A program made the translations under genes and the position numbers. Below the pieces are notes generated by a model, which was not told where the DNA came from, made no database searches, and was given only the letters and a program-made list of their open reading frames with translations. Source: Microbacterium elymi (GTDB lineage Bacteria; Actinomycetota; Actinomycetes; Actinomycetales; Microbacteriaceae). Taken from it: a DNA stretch of 64,000 nt. The stretch spans positions 310,001 to 374,000 of the forward strand of contig NZ_CP091139.2 of the NCBI RefSeq assembly GCF_021582895.2. Reading direction: 5' to 3'. Below are positions 1 through 11,322 of the stretch, piece by piece (within the stretch, counting starts at the first letter, position 1; each line of letters begins with the position of its first letter).

Positions 1-934
1 CGACGTCGGTCCAGCCGTACTTCGGGCGCGGCTGCGCGCCGACCGCGGCCAGGAACTCCTGCGCCAGCGGCGCATCCAGCCCGGGGCGGGCGCCGGGAGA
101 GGCATCCGTCACCTCCACCTCGAACCCGGCGAACACGCTGCGCACATGCGCGACGGCCTCGTCGACGGTGCGGTTCGGCGCGAAACGGTAGTTCACCTCG
201 ACCTCGCACAGGTCGGGGATGATGTTGCCGGCGATGCCGCCGCTGATCCGCACCGCGTTCAGCCCCTCGCGGTACACGAGGCCCTCGACCTCGACGTCGC
301 GCGGCCGGTATTCGGCCAGCCGGGCCAGCACCGGCGCGGCCATGTGCACCGCGTTCTCGCCGATCCAGGCGCGCGCGCTGTGCGCGCGGACGCCGTGGGT
401 GCGCACGGCGACCCGCAGCGTCCCGTTGCAGCCGCCTTCCACCTCGCCGTCGGACGGCTCGCCCAGGATCGCGAAGTCCGCCTCGAACAGGTCCGGTCGC
501 TCGCGCGACAGGCGGTTCAGTCCGTTGCGCTCGGCATCGACCTCCTCGTGGTCGTACCACATCCAGGTGATGTCGACGCGGGGAGCGCGCAGTTCGGCCG
601 CGAGCTTGAGCTGGACGGCGACCCCGGCCTTCATGTCGACGGTGCCGCGACCCCAGATGTACGGCTCGCCGTCGATCTCGATGTCGCGCGTGGGCACGTT
701 GCCGTTGATCGGCACGGTGTCCAGGTGCCCGGCGATCACGACCCGGCGGTCACGGCCGAGGTTCGTGCGGGCCACGATCGTGTCGCCGCAGCGCACCACC
801 TCGAGGTGGTCCAGGCCGCTCATCGCGGCGTGCACGGCGTCGGCCAGCGTCGTCTCGTCATCCGAGACGCTCGGGATGTCGCACACGACTCGGGTCAGAT
901 CGGGGGACGTCTGGGACAGATCGAGCACCGGCAT
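1..934 (-). CDS. dapE: Succinyl-diaminopimelate desuccinylase (3' end outside window)
   Basis: M20-family Zn-dependent amidohydrolase that removes succinate from N-succinyl-LL-diaminopimelate in lysine and peptidoglycan synthesis. Reading the minus strand from ATG at 934 gives an unbroken frame to the window edge (about 311 codons). It shows the metal-binding GHLDTVP segment, the GRGTVDMKAG segment with the bridging Asp, and DHEEVD carrying the catalytic Glu pair. A TAGACT box lies six bases upstream of ATG, so the mRNA is probably leaderless. It is divergent from dapD, which acts earlier in the same pathway; dapC is 3.4 kb away. The C-terminus is missing because the window ends. Confidence 0.9.
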   Translation of the reverse strand, partial: MPVLDLSQTSPDLTRVVCDIPSVSDDETTLADAVHAAMSGLDHLEVVRCGDTIVARTNLGRDRRVVIAGHLDTVPINGNVPTRDIEIDGEPYIWGRGTVDMKAGVAVQLKLAAELRAPRVDITWMWYDHEEVDAERNGLNRLSRERPDLFEADFAILGEPSDGEVEGGCNGTLRVAVRTHGVRAHSARAWIGENAVHMAAPVLARLAEYRPRDVEVEGLVYREGLNAVRISGGIAGNIIPDLCEVEVNYRFAPNRTVDEAVAHVRSVFAGFEVEVTDASPGARPGLDAPLAQEFLAAVGAQPRPKYGWTDV

Positions 935-1036
935 CCTCCGAGTCTAGCCAGCGCGGTCCGCACGTCCGGGCGGGGCCGCGTTCTGGTCCGCGATTCTGGT
1001 TCGCGGTGCCCGCCACGGCCACGCTAGCGTGGAGGG
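935..1036. promoter_or_regulatory. Divergent leaderless promoters of dapE and dapD
   Basis: The 102-bp gap has TAGACT (minus strand, 946 to 941) six bases before the dapE ATG and TAGCGT (plus strand, 1025-1030) six bases before the dapD ATG. This TANNNT-N6-ATG spacing is the known actinobacterial leaderless layout. A perfect 12-bp palindrome, CACGCTAGCGTG, spans 1020-1031 over the dapD -10 box and could be an operator. No clear -35 box was found. Confidence 0.55.
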
Positions 1037-1991
1037 ATGAGCGATCAACGGCGCGTCTTCGGGACGGGGCTTTCCACGTCCGCCTCCGACGGGACGGTTC
1101 TGGATGCCTGGTTCCCCGCACCGCGGGTGGGGCGCGGCGACGGCACCACGATGGCGACGCGCGCCGCCGAGCTGCGCAGCGGCGTCGGCGAGGACGCGCG
1201 CCGGGGCGTGCACACCGCGGTCGTGGAGCTGGAGATCGACCTCGATGCGCCGCCGGCATCGACCGCCGACGCCTACCTGCGCCTGCACGCGCTCTCGCAC
1301 CGCCTCGCGCTGCCGAACACGGTCAACCTCGACGGCGTGTTCGCCTTCCTGCCCACCGTGGCCTGGACCACCGCCGGCCCCATGCACCCGGACGACGTCG
1401 ACCGGCTGCGCGCCCCGATGCGGGCCGCCGGGATCCAGGTGCAGGGACTGGACAAGTTCCCGCGTCTGCTGGACTACGTGACACCGCCGGGGGTGCGCAT
1501 CGCCGATGCCGCGCGCGTCCGCCTGGGCGCCTACCTCTCCCCCGGCACCACGGTCATGCACGAGGGATTCGTCAACTACAACGCGGGGACCCTCGGCTCC
1601 TCGATGGTCGAAGGCCGCATCTCGCAGGGGGTGGTGGTCGGCGACGGCAGCGACATCGGCGGCGGCGCCTCGATCATGGGCACGCTCTCCGGCGGCGGCA
1701 CCCACCGGGTCGCGATCGGCGCACGGTGCCTGCTGGGCGCGAACGCCGGGGTCGGGATCTCGCTGGGCGATGACTGCGTGGTCGAGGCGGGGCTCTACGT
1801 CACCGGCGGCACCAAGGTCGTGCTGGCCGACGAGGCGGTCCGGGCGGACGGGTCACGCCCGACGGCGAAGGCGGCCGAGCTGTCCGGCCGGTCCGCCATG
1901 CTGTACCGCCGCAACTCGCTCACCGGCGCCGTCGAGGCGCTTGCGCCGGGCCGGCGTCGGGATCACCCTGAACGAGGCGCTGCACGCCTGA
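1037..1991 (+). CDS. dapD: Tetrahydrodipicolinate N-succinyltransferase
   Basis: Transfers succinyl from succinyl-CoA to tetrahydrodipicolinate in the DAP/lysine pathway. About 317 residues, the size of the actinobacterial DapD type. The middle and C-terminal half carry left-handed beta-helix hexapeptide repeats, seen as spaced Gly/Val runs such as [20 protein letters not shown] followed by a [14 protein letters not shown] stretch. One reading-frame shift near 1932 (GCGCTTGCGCC where GCGCTGCGCC is expected) is corrected here; the restored C-terminus is [19 protein letters not shown]. The start is set by the leaderless promoter. It is convergent with the dimethylargininase gene. Confidence 0.92.
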
Positions 1992-2039
1992 CGGTCCCGA
2001 CACGGGATTGCCGGTGCGGGGCGGATCGACCGGAACCGA

Positions 2040-2800
2040 TCAGAGGCGGATGCGGACCGAGAGGCAGGTGACGCAGCCCTCGAGCTTCTCGAACTCCGTC
2101 ATCGGCACCGCGACCACCTCCAGTCCGCGCGCGCGCAGCGCTCCGCCGTCCGCGGCGCCGACGCCGACATCAGCACGGTGTGCTCGTCGAGCACGACGAC
2201 GGCGCTGCCCTCCGCCTCCGGGATGGGCGCGAAGTGCGGATATCGGGATGCGTCGTCGACGAGCGGCGGGTATCCGATGATCGTGCCGTCGGGCAGGGCG
2301 GTCACGCCGGTCTTCAGGTGCAGGACCTTCGTGATCGGCACCGCCACGACATCCCACCCCCGTGGCTCCAGGAGCTGCCGCAGCTGCGCGATGCCCTCGT
2401 CGTTCGTGCGCGAGGACCGGCCGACGTAGACCCTCCGTCCCACCTTGAGCACGTCCCCGCCTTCGAGCGTGCCCGGGTGGGCGATGGCGGCGACGGCCAG
2501 GTCGGATGCCGCCACGACCGCCCGCGCGGTCTCGATCTCGCCGCGACGGGAGTCGGCACCGGGCCGGGTGATGACCGCGAGGTCGTCGAAGATCACCACG
2601 ACATCCTCGACGAACACGCCGTCGGGATGCTCGTCGGCGGCCGGCAGCGGTCGGACATCCCATCCGCGCGCGCGGAAGGCATCGACGTAGTGCTCCCACT
2701 GCTCACGCGCGAGATCGACATCGGCGCCGACCCGCTCGAGATGGGTCAGCTCGCCGTCCTCCAGGAGCGGCGAGGGCTGCCGGACGAGCAGGCGGGCCAT
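2040..2800 (-). CDS. ddaH: Dimethylargininase-type amidinotransferase-superfamily hydrolase
   Basis: About 252 residues, matching DDAH enzymes that hydrolyse N-methylated arginines to citrulline and methylamines. Visible motifs are [11 protein letters not shown] near residue 65, [11 protein letters not shown] near 115, and the C-terminal [10 protein letters not shown], which supplies the nucleophilic Cys. ATG overlaps the gltA stop as TGATG, so it is translationally coupled to gltA. A one-base deletion near 2138 (GAGCGCTGCGC for GAGGCGCTGCGC) breaks the last 35 codons. The in-cell substrate could be another guanidino compound; the family assignment is firmer than the substrate. Confidence 0.82.
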
Positions 2801-4093
2801 CAGACCCCGGGGTAGTTGCGCTCGGGCGCGCCGACGTACAGCTTGCGGACGGCCGATCTTCGTCTGCGGGTCGTTGACGGCCTCGCGCCACTGGGCGAGC
2901 CAGCCGGGCAGACGCCCGATCGCGAACAGCACGGTGAACATGCGGGTGGGAAAGCCCATCGCCTTGTAGATCACGCCGGTGTAGAAGTCGACGTTCGGGT
3001 ACAGCTTGCGCTCGACGAAGTAGTCGTCGGCCAGCGCGATCGCCTCGAGCTCCTTGGCCAGGTCCAGCAGCGGGTCCTGGATGCCGAGCTCGGCCAGGAC
3101 CTCGTCCGCGGACTCCTTGACGAGCTTGGCCCGCGGATCGTAGTTCTTGTAGACGCGGTGCCCGAAGCCCATGAGCTTGACACCCTCTTCCTTGTTCTTG
3201 ACCCGCTCCACGAACCGCTCCACACTCTCGCCGGAGTCGCGGATGCGGGCGAGCATCGACAGCACGGCCTCGTTCGCCCCGCCGTGCAGCGGGCCGTAGA
3301 GGGCGTTGATGCCGGCCGAGATCGCGGAGAACTGGTTCGCGCCGGTGGATCCGACCAGGCGCACCGTCGAGGTGGAGGCGTTCTGCTCGTGGTCCTCGTG
3401 CAGGATCAGGAGGCGCTCGAGGGCGCGCGAGACCACCGGGTTGACCTCGTACTCCTCGGAGAGGACCCCGAAGTTCAGCTTGAGGAAGTTGTCGACGAAG
3501 CTCAGCGAGTTGTCCGGGTACAGGAAGGCCTGCCCGATGCTCTTCTTGTGCGCGTAGGCGGCGATCACCGGGAGCTTGGCGAGCATCCGCACGATGTTCA
3601 GCTCGACGTGCTCGGAATTGTGCGGGTCGGACTGGTGCTCGTAGTAGGTGGACAGCGCCGAGACGGCGGAGGAGAGCACCGACATCGGGTGCGCGGTGTG
3701 CGGCAGCGCGGAGAAGAAGCGCTTCAGGTCCTCGTGCAGAAGGGTGTGACGACGGATCCGCTCGTCGAAGTCGGCGAGCTCGGAGGCCGAGGGCAGCTCG
3801 CCGTAGATGAGCAGCCAGGCCACCTCCAGATACGAGCTGTTCTTGGCCAGCTGCTCGATCGGATAGCCGCGGTAGCGCAGCACCCCGGCCTCGCCGTCGA
3901 TGTAGGTGATCGCGGACTTGGTGGCCGCCGTGTTCACGAAGCCGTAATCCAGCGCGGTGTGCCCGGTCTGCCGGGTCAGCGTCGAGACGTCGATGCTCGG
4001 CGCGCCGTCGACGCTCTGCAGGCACGGCAGCTGCGCGGTGGTGCCCGCGATGGTGAGAGTGGCGATGTCCGGCTGGGCTCCCGCGTCGGTCAC
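2800..4093 (-). CDS. gltA: Citrate synthase
   Basis: Condenses oxaloacetate and acetyl-CoA in the TCA cycle; about 431 residues, typical of the type II hexameric enzyme. It shows the PLHGGANEAV active-site His segment, MGFGHRVYKNYDPRA with the second His, and YPNVDFYTG with the catalytic Asp. The last 15 codons are shifted by an extra base near 2843 (CCGCAAGCTG for CCGCAGCTG); the restored end is GRPQLYVGAPERNYPGV. The start is ATG at 4093. The downstream dimethylargininase gene overlaps its stop codon. Confidence 0.95.
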
Positions 4094-4299
4094 GGCGCCT
4101 CCTTACGATGTCTGTCGTCGAGGGGGATGCGTGGGCCGATCGGGGTGGGTGCCGCTCGGTCCGCGAAGCGTCGCCGGTTCGGTCGCGCAGCCGATGTGAT
4201 CGCCGCGTGCGCCCGCGGATCCGCTCTTCCTACAGCCTAACCCGCCGCTTGGCCAACTGAGACATCGGCCAAAGGATCCTCGGATCGACTGGAGGTCCG
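4094..4299. other. Intergenic region upstream of gltA with TTGGCCAA palindrome
   Basis: No gene was found in these 206 bases between gltA and dapC, both on the minus strand. An 8-bp palindrome TTGGCCAA lies at 4249-4256, and a second GGCCAA half-site at 4267-4272 lets TTGGCC and GGCCAA pair around a 12-base spacer. It could be an operator for gltA or a weak terminator after other transcription; there is no T-run. No strong -10/-35 pair was assigned. Confidence 0.3.
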
Positions 4300-5403
4300 C
4301 TACGAACGCAGGCGGGATGCGGCGGCGGCCACCCGCTCATCGGCCGCGGTCAGCGACAGCCGGATGTGCTGCGGGAAGTCCGCGCCGTAGAAATGCCCGG
4401 GACCGGCGAGGATGCCCAGCTCGGCGAGCCGGTCGATGCTCTCCCAGGCATCCCGTCCCTCGGTGGCCCACAGGTACAGCCCCGCCTCGCTGCCGTCGAT
4501 CCGGAAGCCGGCCGCCTCGACCGCCGGCTTGAGGAGGTCGCGGCGACGCCGGTAGAGCGCCTTCTGCCCGGCCACGTGCGCGTCGTCGCCGAGAGCCGCG
4601 GCCATCGCGGCCTGCACCGGGGCCGGCACCATGAGGCCGAGGTGCTTGCGGGCGGTGACCAGCGCCTCGGTCAGCGCCCGGTCGCCGGCCACGAACGCCG
4701 CGCGGTAGCCGGCGAGGTTCGACTGCTTGCTCAGCGAGTACACCGACAGCACGCCCGCCGGCTCGGCGCCCACCACGCGCGGGTCGAGGATCGACGGGAT
4801 CGGCTCGGTGTCCCACGGCCCATCCCACCCGAGCTCGGCGTAGCACTCGTCGCCGGCGATCACGGCGCCGAGCTCTCGTGCGCGCGCGACCGCGGTCTGC
4901 AGCGATCGGATGTCGCGGACGCGCCCGTCCGGGTTCCCGGGGCTGTTCAGCCAGATCAGCCGGGTGCCCACCGGCCATTCGGCCGGGTCGTCGCCGGCCA
5001 GCGGGGTCGCGCCCACGAGGCGCGCCCCCACCTCGTAGGTCGGATACGCGGCACGCGGGTGCACCACGACATCGCCCGGGCCGACCCCCAGCAGCAGCGG
5101 CAGCAGCGCCACGAGCTCCTTCGAGCCGACGGTCGGCACGATCTGCGCCGAGGTCAGACCCGGCACGCCGCGGCGCCGCGCGTACCAGTCGGCGATCGCC
5201 GCGCGCAGTGCCGGCGTGCCGACCGTCTGCGGATAGGCGTGTGCGTCGGTCGCGGCCGTCAGGGCGTCCCGGACGACGGCGGGTGTGGCATCCACCGGCG
5301 ACCCGATCGACAGGTCGACGATGCCGTCCGGGTGTGCGCGGGCACGGGCGGCGTACGGCGCGATGGCATCCCAGGGATACTCGGCGAGGTCGGCGACGCC
5401 CAC
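4300..5403 (-). CDS. dapC: Succinyldiaminopimelate transaminase
   Basis: PLP-dependent class I/II aminotransferase of 367 residues that makes N-succinyl-LL-diaminopimelate, the DapE substrate. It shows NSPGNPDGRV, the DECYAELGWDG stretch with the PLP-contacting Asp and Tyr, and SLSKQSNLAGYR with the Schiff-base Lys. It lies three bases downstream of fdxA, the common actinobacterial fdxA-dapC order. The frame is intact. With dapD and dapE nearby, the succinylase branch is clustered here. Confidence 0.9.
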   Translation of the reverse strand: MGVADLAEYPWDAIAPYAARARAHPDGIVDLSIGSPVDATPAVVRDALTAATDAHAYPQTVGTPALRAAIADWYARRRGVPGLTSAQIVPTVGSKELVALLPLLLGVGPGDVVVHPRAAYPTYEVGARLVGATPLAGDDPAEWPVGTRLIWLNSPGNPDGRVRDIRSLQTAVARARELGAVIAGDECYAELGWDGPWDTEPIPSILDPRVVGAEPAGVLSVYSLSKQSNLAGYRAAFVAGDRALTEALVTARKHLGLMVPAPVQAAMAAALGDDAHVAGQKALYRRRRDLLKPAVEAAGFRIDGSEAGLYLWATEGRDAWESIDRLAELGILAGPGHFYGADFPQHIRLSLTAADERVAAAASRLRS

Positions 5404-5406
5404 CGC

Positions 5407-5727
5407 TCAGCCGTTCTGCGGCGGCAGGGCGGCGACGATCGGGTGGTCGGAGTGGATCACGCCGACCTTGGCCGCGCCGCCGGGCGAGCCCAGGTCGTCG
5501 AAGAACTCGACGTTGACCTTGTAGTAATCCGCCCATTCCTCGGGCAGGTCGTCCTCGTAGTAGATCGCCTCGACCGGGCACACCGGCTCGCACGCGCCGC
5601 AGTCCACGCATTCATCCGGGTGGATGTACAGGGAGCGCTCGCCCTCGTAGATGCAGTCCACCGGGCACTCGTCGACACAAGCGCGGTCCTTGACATCCAC
5701 GCACGGGAGGGCGATCACATACGTCAC
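5407..5727 (-). CDS. fdxA: 7Fe ferredoxin
   Basis: 106-residue electron carrier of the FdxA type. N-terminal Cys residues in CVDVKDRACVDECPVDC bind a [3Fe-4S]/[4Fe-4S] pair together with CVDCGACEPVCPVEAI; an acidic C-terminal extension follows, as usual for mycobacterial-type FdxA. The start is GTG at 5727, chosen because TAGACT lies exactly six bases upstream and MTYVIALPC is the family N-terminus. It is probably cotranscribed with dapC. Confidence 0.93.
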   Translation of the reverse strand: MTYVIALPCVDVKDRACVDECPVDCIYEGERSLYIHPDECVDCGACEPVCPVEAIYYEDDLPEEWADYYKVNVEFFDDLGSPGGAAKVGVIHSDHPIVAALPPQNG

Positions 5728-5733
5728 GGGGCC

Positions 5734-5739
5734 AGTCTA
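5734..5739 (-). promoter_or_regulatory. -10 box of leaderless fdxA
   Basis: TAGACT on the minus strand, six bases before the fdxA GTG. Its TAG is also the stop codon of the upstream membrane-protein gene, so the fdxA promoter overlaps the end of that gene. Confidence 0.5.
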
Positions 5740-6135
5740 GTTGTCCGTACGCGACGAGGCGGCCCGCAGGTCGGGCCAGGCCACCACGATCGTGGCGGCC
5801 AGTCCGACGGCGATCCCCCACGCCAGGCCCAGGTTCACCCCGGCGAGCAGGTCGAGGTCGCCTCCGGGCACCACCACATCGCCGCCCGGCCCGGACCCGG
5901 AGAACACGACGGTGGCCGCCAGCGCGCCCACCCCGCCGCACAGCGCCGTCCAGCGGTCGCCGGTGAGTGCGCGCAGCGCGACGAACAGCGCGGCGATGCC
6001 GATGACGGCCAGGATCAGCCCGACCGGGATCGGACCCAGCCGGTAGGCGTGGGCGATCGTGCCGGCGGTGCCGTAGACGGCGCCGACGACCAGGGCGAGC
6101 ACCCAGGACAGCACGCGCGACAGGGTCTGATTCAC
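5737..6135 (-). CDS. Small four-helix membrane protein (DUF6113-like)
   Basis: 132 residues with about four hydrophobic segments (near residues 8-27, 34-58, 63-84 and 97-119) separated by short loops; Gly/Ala/Val-rich and ending in a charged tail. It resembles the uncharacterised actinobacterial DUF6113 proteins often found next to fdxA; no function is known to me. The start is GTG at 6135, six bases after TAGACT, giving MNQTLSRVLSWV. Confidence 0.65.
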   Translation of the reverse strand: MNQTLSRVLSWVLALVVGAVYGTAGTIAHAYRLGPIPVGLILAVIGIAALFVALRALTGDRWTALCGGVGALAATVVFSGSGPGGDVVVPGGDLDLLAGVNLGLAWGIAVGLAATIVVAWPDLRAASSRTDN

Positions 6136-6141
6136 CGCGCC

Positions 6142-6147
6142 AGTCTA
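6142..6147 (-). promoter_or_regulatory. -10 box of the leaderless DUF6113-like gene
   Basis: TAGACT on the minus strand (6147 to 6142), then six bases, then GTG. The same hexamer and spacing occur at fdxA and dapE. Confidence 0.5.
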
Positions 6148-6173
6148 CGGCGGCGCGGTGATCAGCCGGCGGT

Positions 6174-6247
6174 GATCAGGCGACCGGGTGCAGGCGACCG
6201 GGTGATCAGGCGACTGGGTGCAGGCGACCGGGTGCAGGCGACCGGGT
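6174..6247. repeat. Short tandem repeat between azlD and the DUF6113-like gene
   Basis: A 30-bp unit beginning GATCAGGCGACCGGGTGCAG is present twice (6174-6203 and 6204-6233, one mismatch), followed by a 14-bp partial copy to 6247. Each unit is two sub-repeats of the form CAGGCGACCGGGTG, so the motif occurs about five times. It lies just after the azlD stop, outside coding sequence. Confidence 0.8.
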
Positions 6248-6254
6248 GCAGCGT

Positions 6255-6568
6255 TCACGCCGCCCAGCCCCACAGCCGCAGCAGTGCCGCGACCAGGGCT
6301 GCCGCGGCGACCACGACCAGGAACGGCGCGCGCAGCGCAGCAGGCCCGCGGCGACGGCGATCGCGGGGACGCGGGCGTCGACGACGATGTGCTGCCCGAC
6401 GCCGAGGGTCTGGACGGCGACCAGGGCAGCGAGCAGCGTGACGGTCAGCAGGTCGGCGATCCGCGCGGGGCGGGGAGCCTCCATCATCCGGGCCGGCACC
6501 AGATAGCCGGCGGCCTTCAGCGCCACGCAGATGACGGCCGCCAGCAGCACGGCGTTCCACAGGGTCAC
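6255..6568 (-). CDS. azlD: AzlD-type branched-chain amino-acid export subunit
   Basis: About 104 residues with four hydrophobic segments, the usual size of AzlD, the small partner of AzlC. The start GTG at 6568 overlaps the azlC stop (GTGA). A frame shift near 6347, next to GCTGC, separates the last helix; the restored end is ALRAPFLVVVAAAALVAALL and a short tail. It probably exports branched-chain or other neutral amino acids with AzlC. Confidence 0.78.
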
Positions 6569-7313
6569 GGCAGGCCCTCCCGCTCGGGCACGTCGTCCGG
6601 CTCGACCGGCGGGGCGGCGTCCCGGCCGAGCCAGTTGAACCAGCCGACGACGATCGCCACGACCGCGGCGACGAGCACCGGCATCCCCGGCAGCAGGACC
6701 GGGGTGAGCACGGTGGCCACCGCCGCGGCGGCGATGCCCACGGCGATGGCCTGGCGTGCCCGCAGGCGCGGCCACAGCAGCGCGAGGAAGGCGGCCGCAG
6801 CCGCGGCATCCAGTCCGTACGCCTTCGGGTCGCCCAGCACGTCGCCCAGGAGCGCTCCGGCGAGGGTGGTGAGGTTCCAGCCGATGTAGACGCCCAGGCC
6901 GGTGACCCAGAAGCCGAGGCGCTGCGCGCGCAGCGTGGTCTGGCCCAGTGCCATCGCGGTCGACTCGTCGATCGTGAGCTGGGCGGCCGCGGCGCGGCGG
7001 AACAGGCCGCCGCCGATCAGCGGCGCCATCCGCATGCCGTAGGCGATGTTGCGCACGCCCAGCAGCGCCGCCGATGCTACGGCGGAGGGGGCCGCGGCCA
7101 GTCCCCCGCTGCCGATCACGCCGATGAACGCGAACTGCGACCCGCCGGTGAACATCAGCAGGCTCAGCACGCACGTCTGCCAGACGTCGAAGCCGGATGC
7201 CGTGGCCAGGGCGCCGAACGAGATGCCGTACGCGCTGGTGGCGACCGCCACGCCGAGCGCGCCCGGACCGCGCGCCGCCGTGCGGCGGCCTCGTCGTCGG
7301 TCACCGCGCGCAT
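6565..7313 (-). CDS. azlC: AzlC-family amino-acid exporter subunit
   Basis: Multi-pass membrane protein of the AzlC (LIV-E) family. It shows the family N-terminal segment SAYGISFGALATASGF, then LSLLMFTGGSQFAFIGV and the ARNIAYG-like VRNIAYGMRMAPL. A clean frame covers 6565-7251. Family alignment needs about 20 more N-terminal residues, available from ATG at 7313 if one base is missing near 7257, so I extend to 7313. It is coupled to azlD by a four-base overlap. Confidence 0.78.
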
Positions 7314-7380
7314 CCTGCCCGGTCCGGTGAACGCATGTCCCCCATCATGAGCAGTTCCCCCACGCAGATCAAGCTGGCCA

Positions 7381-7458
7381 CGAGATCGTACGATCTGGCC
7401 GAGTGCACATCAAACTTGGCCGAGTTTGATGTGGTTTCGGCCAGATCGTACGATCTCG
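7381..7458. repeat. Nested palindromic element between typA and azlC
   Basis: Perfect 22-bp inverted repeats at 7381-7402 and 7437-7458 enclose a second perfect 10-bp pair (ACATCAAACT at 7407-7416, AGTTTGATGT at 7423-7432). Each outer arm contains the self-palindrome GATCGTACGATC. No protein is encoded. It could fold as one long hairpin at the typA 3' end (terminator-like) or be a small non-autonomous mobile element. Confidence 0.8.
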
Positions 7459-7473
7459 AGAAGAACGAGGGGG

Positions 7474-9387
<1,914 letters not shown>

Positions 9388-9573
9388 GGCCGGTGGCACC
9401 TTTCGGTGGAAGAAGGATGATGAGGATGCGGGGTCCTGTCACGGTCCCGTTCTCACGGTGCAGCTCAGGCTCGACGCGGCGGGAACGCAGAAAGGCGCCC
9501 GCCCCGCAACCGATTCTATCGGTGCGAAGCGGACGCCCCGCTCAGCAGGCGCTCAGGCGCCCGTTCGAGGTGA

Positions 9574-11269
9574 CTACTTGGTGAAGCCGACCTTCGTCCA
9601 GTCGTCCGTCAGGTCGGTGAACGTGCCCGGGCCGTAGTTGGCCAGGTTCTTGTCCACGACCTGCACGTTCGGGTACGGGTAGATCGGCAGCATCGGCATG
9701 TAGCTGGCGATGGTGTCGTTGATCTGGCTCGTGATCTTCAGCCGCTTCGCCGGGTCGAGCTCGGTGTTGGCCTGCGTCCACAGGTCACCCAGCTTCGGGT
9801 CCGTGACGAACGCGAAGTTCTGTCCGTCGCCGCCCGGCTTCATCTCCGGGTAGAACAGGGACTCCGAGGACGAGACCGGGAACAGCGTCCCCTGCCACCC
9901 GAAGGTCGCCATCTCGTACTTGCCCGCCATGATGTTGGTGAAGTAGTCAGCGCTGGGCACCTCGTCCAGCTTGACGTCGATGTCGATCTTCTTCAGCGAG
10001 GACTGGATCTGCTGCGCACGCAGCTCGTTCGACTTCGTGCCCTGCGGAACGATGACCGAGAGCGCGAGGTCCTTGCCGTCCTTGGTCCACTTGCCGTCGG
10101 CGTTGGTCCAGCCCGCGTCCTTCAGCAGCTTCTTGGCGGCGTCCAGGTCGTAGGCAGCTTGTCGCCGACCGTGTCCTCGTAGCCCTTCTGACCGGGCATG
10201 TAGATCCAGTTGCCGTCCGTGGTGCCCTTCACGCCGAGCGGCTCGTTCGCCGTCTTGGCGATGAGCTCACGGTCGATGGACTGGGCGATCGCCTTGCGCA
10301 CGTTCGCGTCGTCCAGCGGCGCCTGCAGACCGTTGAAGGTCACCTGCGAGTAGGTCAGGCCACCCGAGCTGAGCGCCTTGGCGCCCGACTTCTTCAGGGC
10401 CGCCGTGTACGTGTCGACGTCCTGCGCCTCGACCGCGTTGATCTCGTTGTTCGCGAAGGACTGCGCCTGCGAGCCCTGGTCGATGACCGTCCAGGTGATC
10501 TTGTCGAGCTTGGGCTTGTCGCCCCACCACTTGGGGTTCGGCGTCTCGGTGTAGATCTTGGCGCTGTTGTCGATCTTGCTCATCACGAACGGGCCGCTGG
10601 AGGGCAGCGGCTTCTGCGTGTAGCCGGTGCTCCACTTGACCGGGTCGCTGGCGATGTCGGCGGGGACCGCCGGGGTCGTCAGCAGCGCCTGCCAGTCCGC
10701 GTACGGTGCGGAGAAGGTGAACGTGAACTCGTAGTCGTTGACCACGTCGAACGACGCCACCTTGTCGAAGCCGGCGGACGAGGCGATGTTGAACTTGTCG
10801 TTCTTGCCGGAAAGCGCCGCGAACGTCGCCTTGTAGTCGTTCGCGGTCAGCGGCGAGCCGTCTTCCCACACCGCCTTGTCGTTGAGCTTGACATCGACCG
10901 TCTGCGGTGACTCGCTGGTCAGCTCGATCGACGTGGCGTAGTTCGGGTCGGGCTCGACGCTGCCGTCCTTGGTCGCCTTGTAGGGCGTTCCCATCAGGGG
11001 CGACTGCATGTTCACGACCGGGACGTTCGCGCCCTGCGTGGTGCTGATGTTCCAGTTGCCCTCGTTGGTGCCGCTGGACAGGACGGCCAGGTTCAGCGTG
11101 CCGCCCTGCTGCACGTCGGACGCCGGGACCGGCGTCCAGCCGATGAGCGGAAGCTGCGGGCCTCGCTGCTGCTGGGCGGCGTCGCATTGGGCTGCGCGCA
11201 CCCGGCCAGTGCAAGGCCGGCAGCACTGAGCACAGCGACAGCCGCGAGTGCTGTGGTTCTGCGGTTCAT
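9574..11269 (-). CDS. Oligopeptide ABC transporter, substrate-binding lipoprotein
   Basis: SBP_bac_5 (OppA/DppA) family, about 565 residues. The signal peptide [20 protein letters not shown] ends in the lipobox LAGC, so it is a membrane-anchored lipoprotein that captures peptides outside the cell. Recognisable family regions include [20 protein letters not shown] and [16 protein letters not shown]. Two shifts occur: near 11157 (after the lipobox, at CGCAGCTT) and near 10160 (AAGCTGCC for AAGGCTGCC). It is the last gene of a minus-strand oppB-oppC-oppDF-oppA operon; the substrate is not predictable. Confidence 0.85.
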
Positions 11270-11322
11270 GGTGCTTCCTCTTCTTCTGTGTATCCCGCCG
11301 CTGTCGACAGGAGTCTTGGTGA

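Noticed and set aside
146..1027. Long plus-strand open frames opposite dapE
   Set aside because: They are antisense shadows caused by GC-rich codon bias; the minus strand carries an unbroken M20 enzyme with catalytic motifs.
2040..4093. Fusion protein of citrate synthase and dimethylargininase
   Set aside because: The continuous frame arises from one extra base near 2843; correcting it restores the citrate synthase end and a separate ATG for the second gene.
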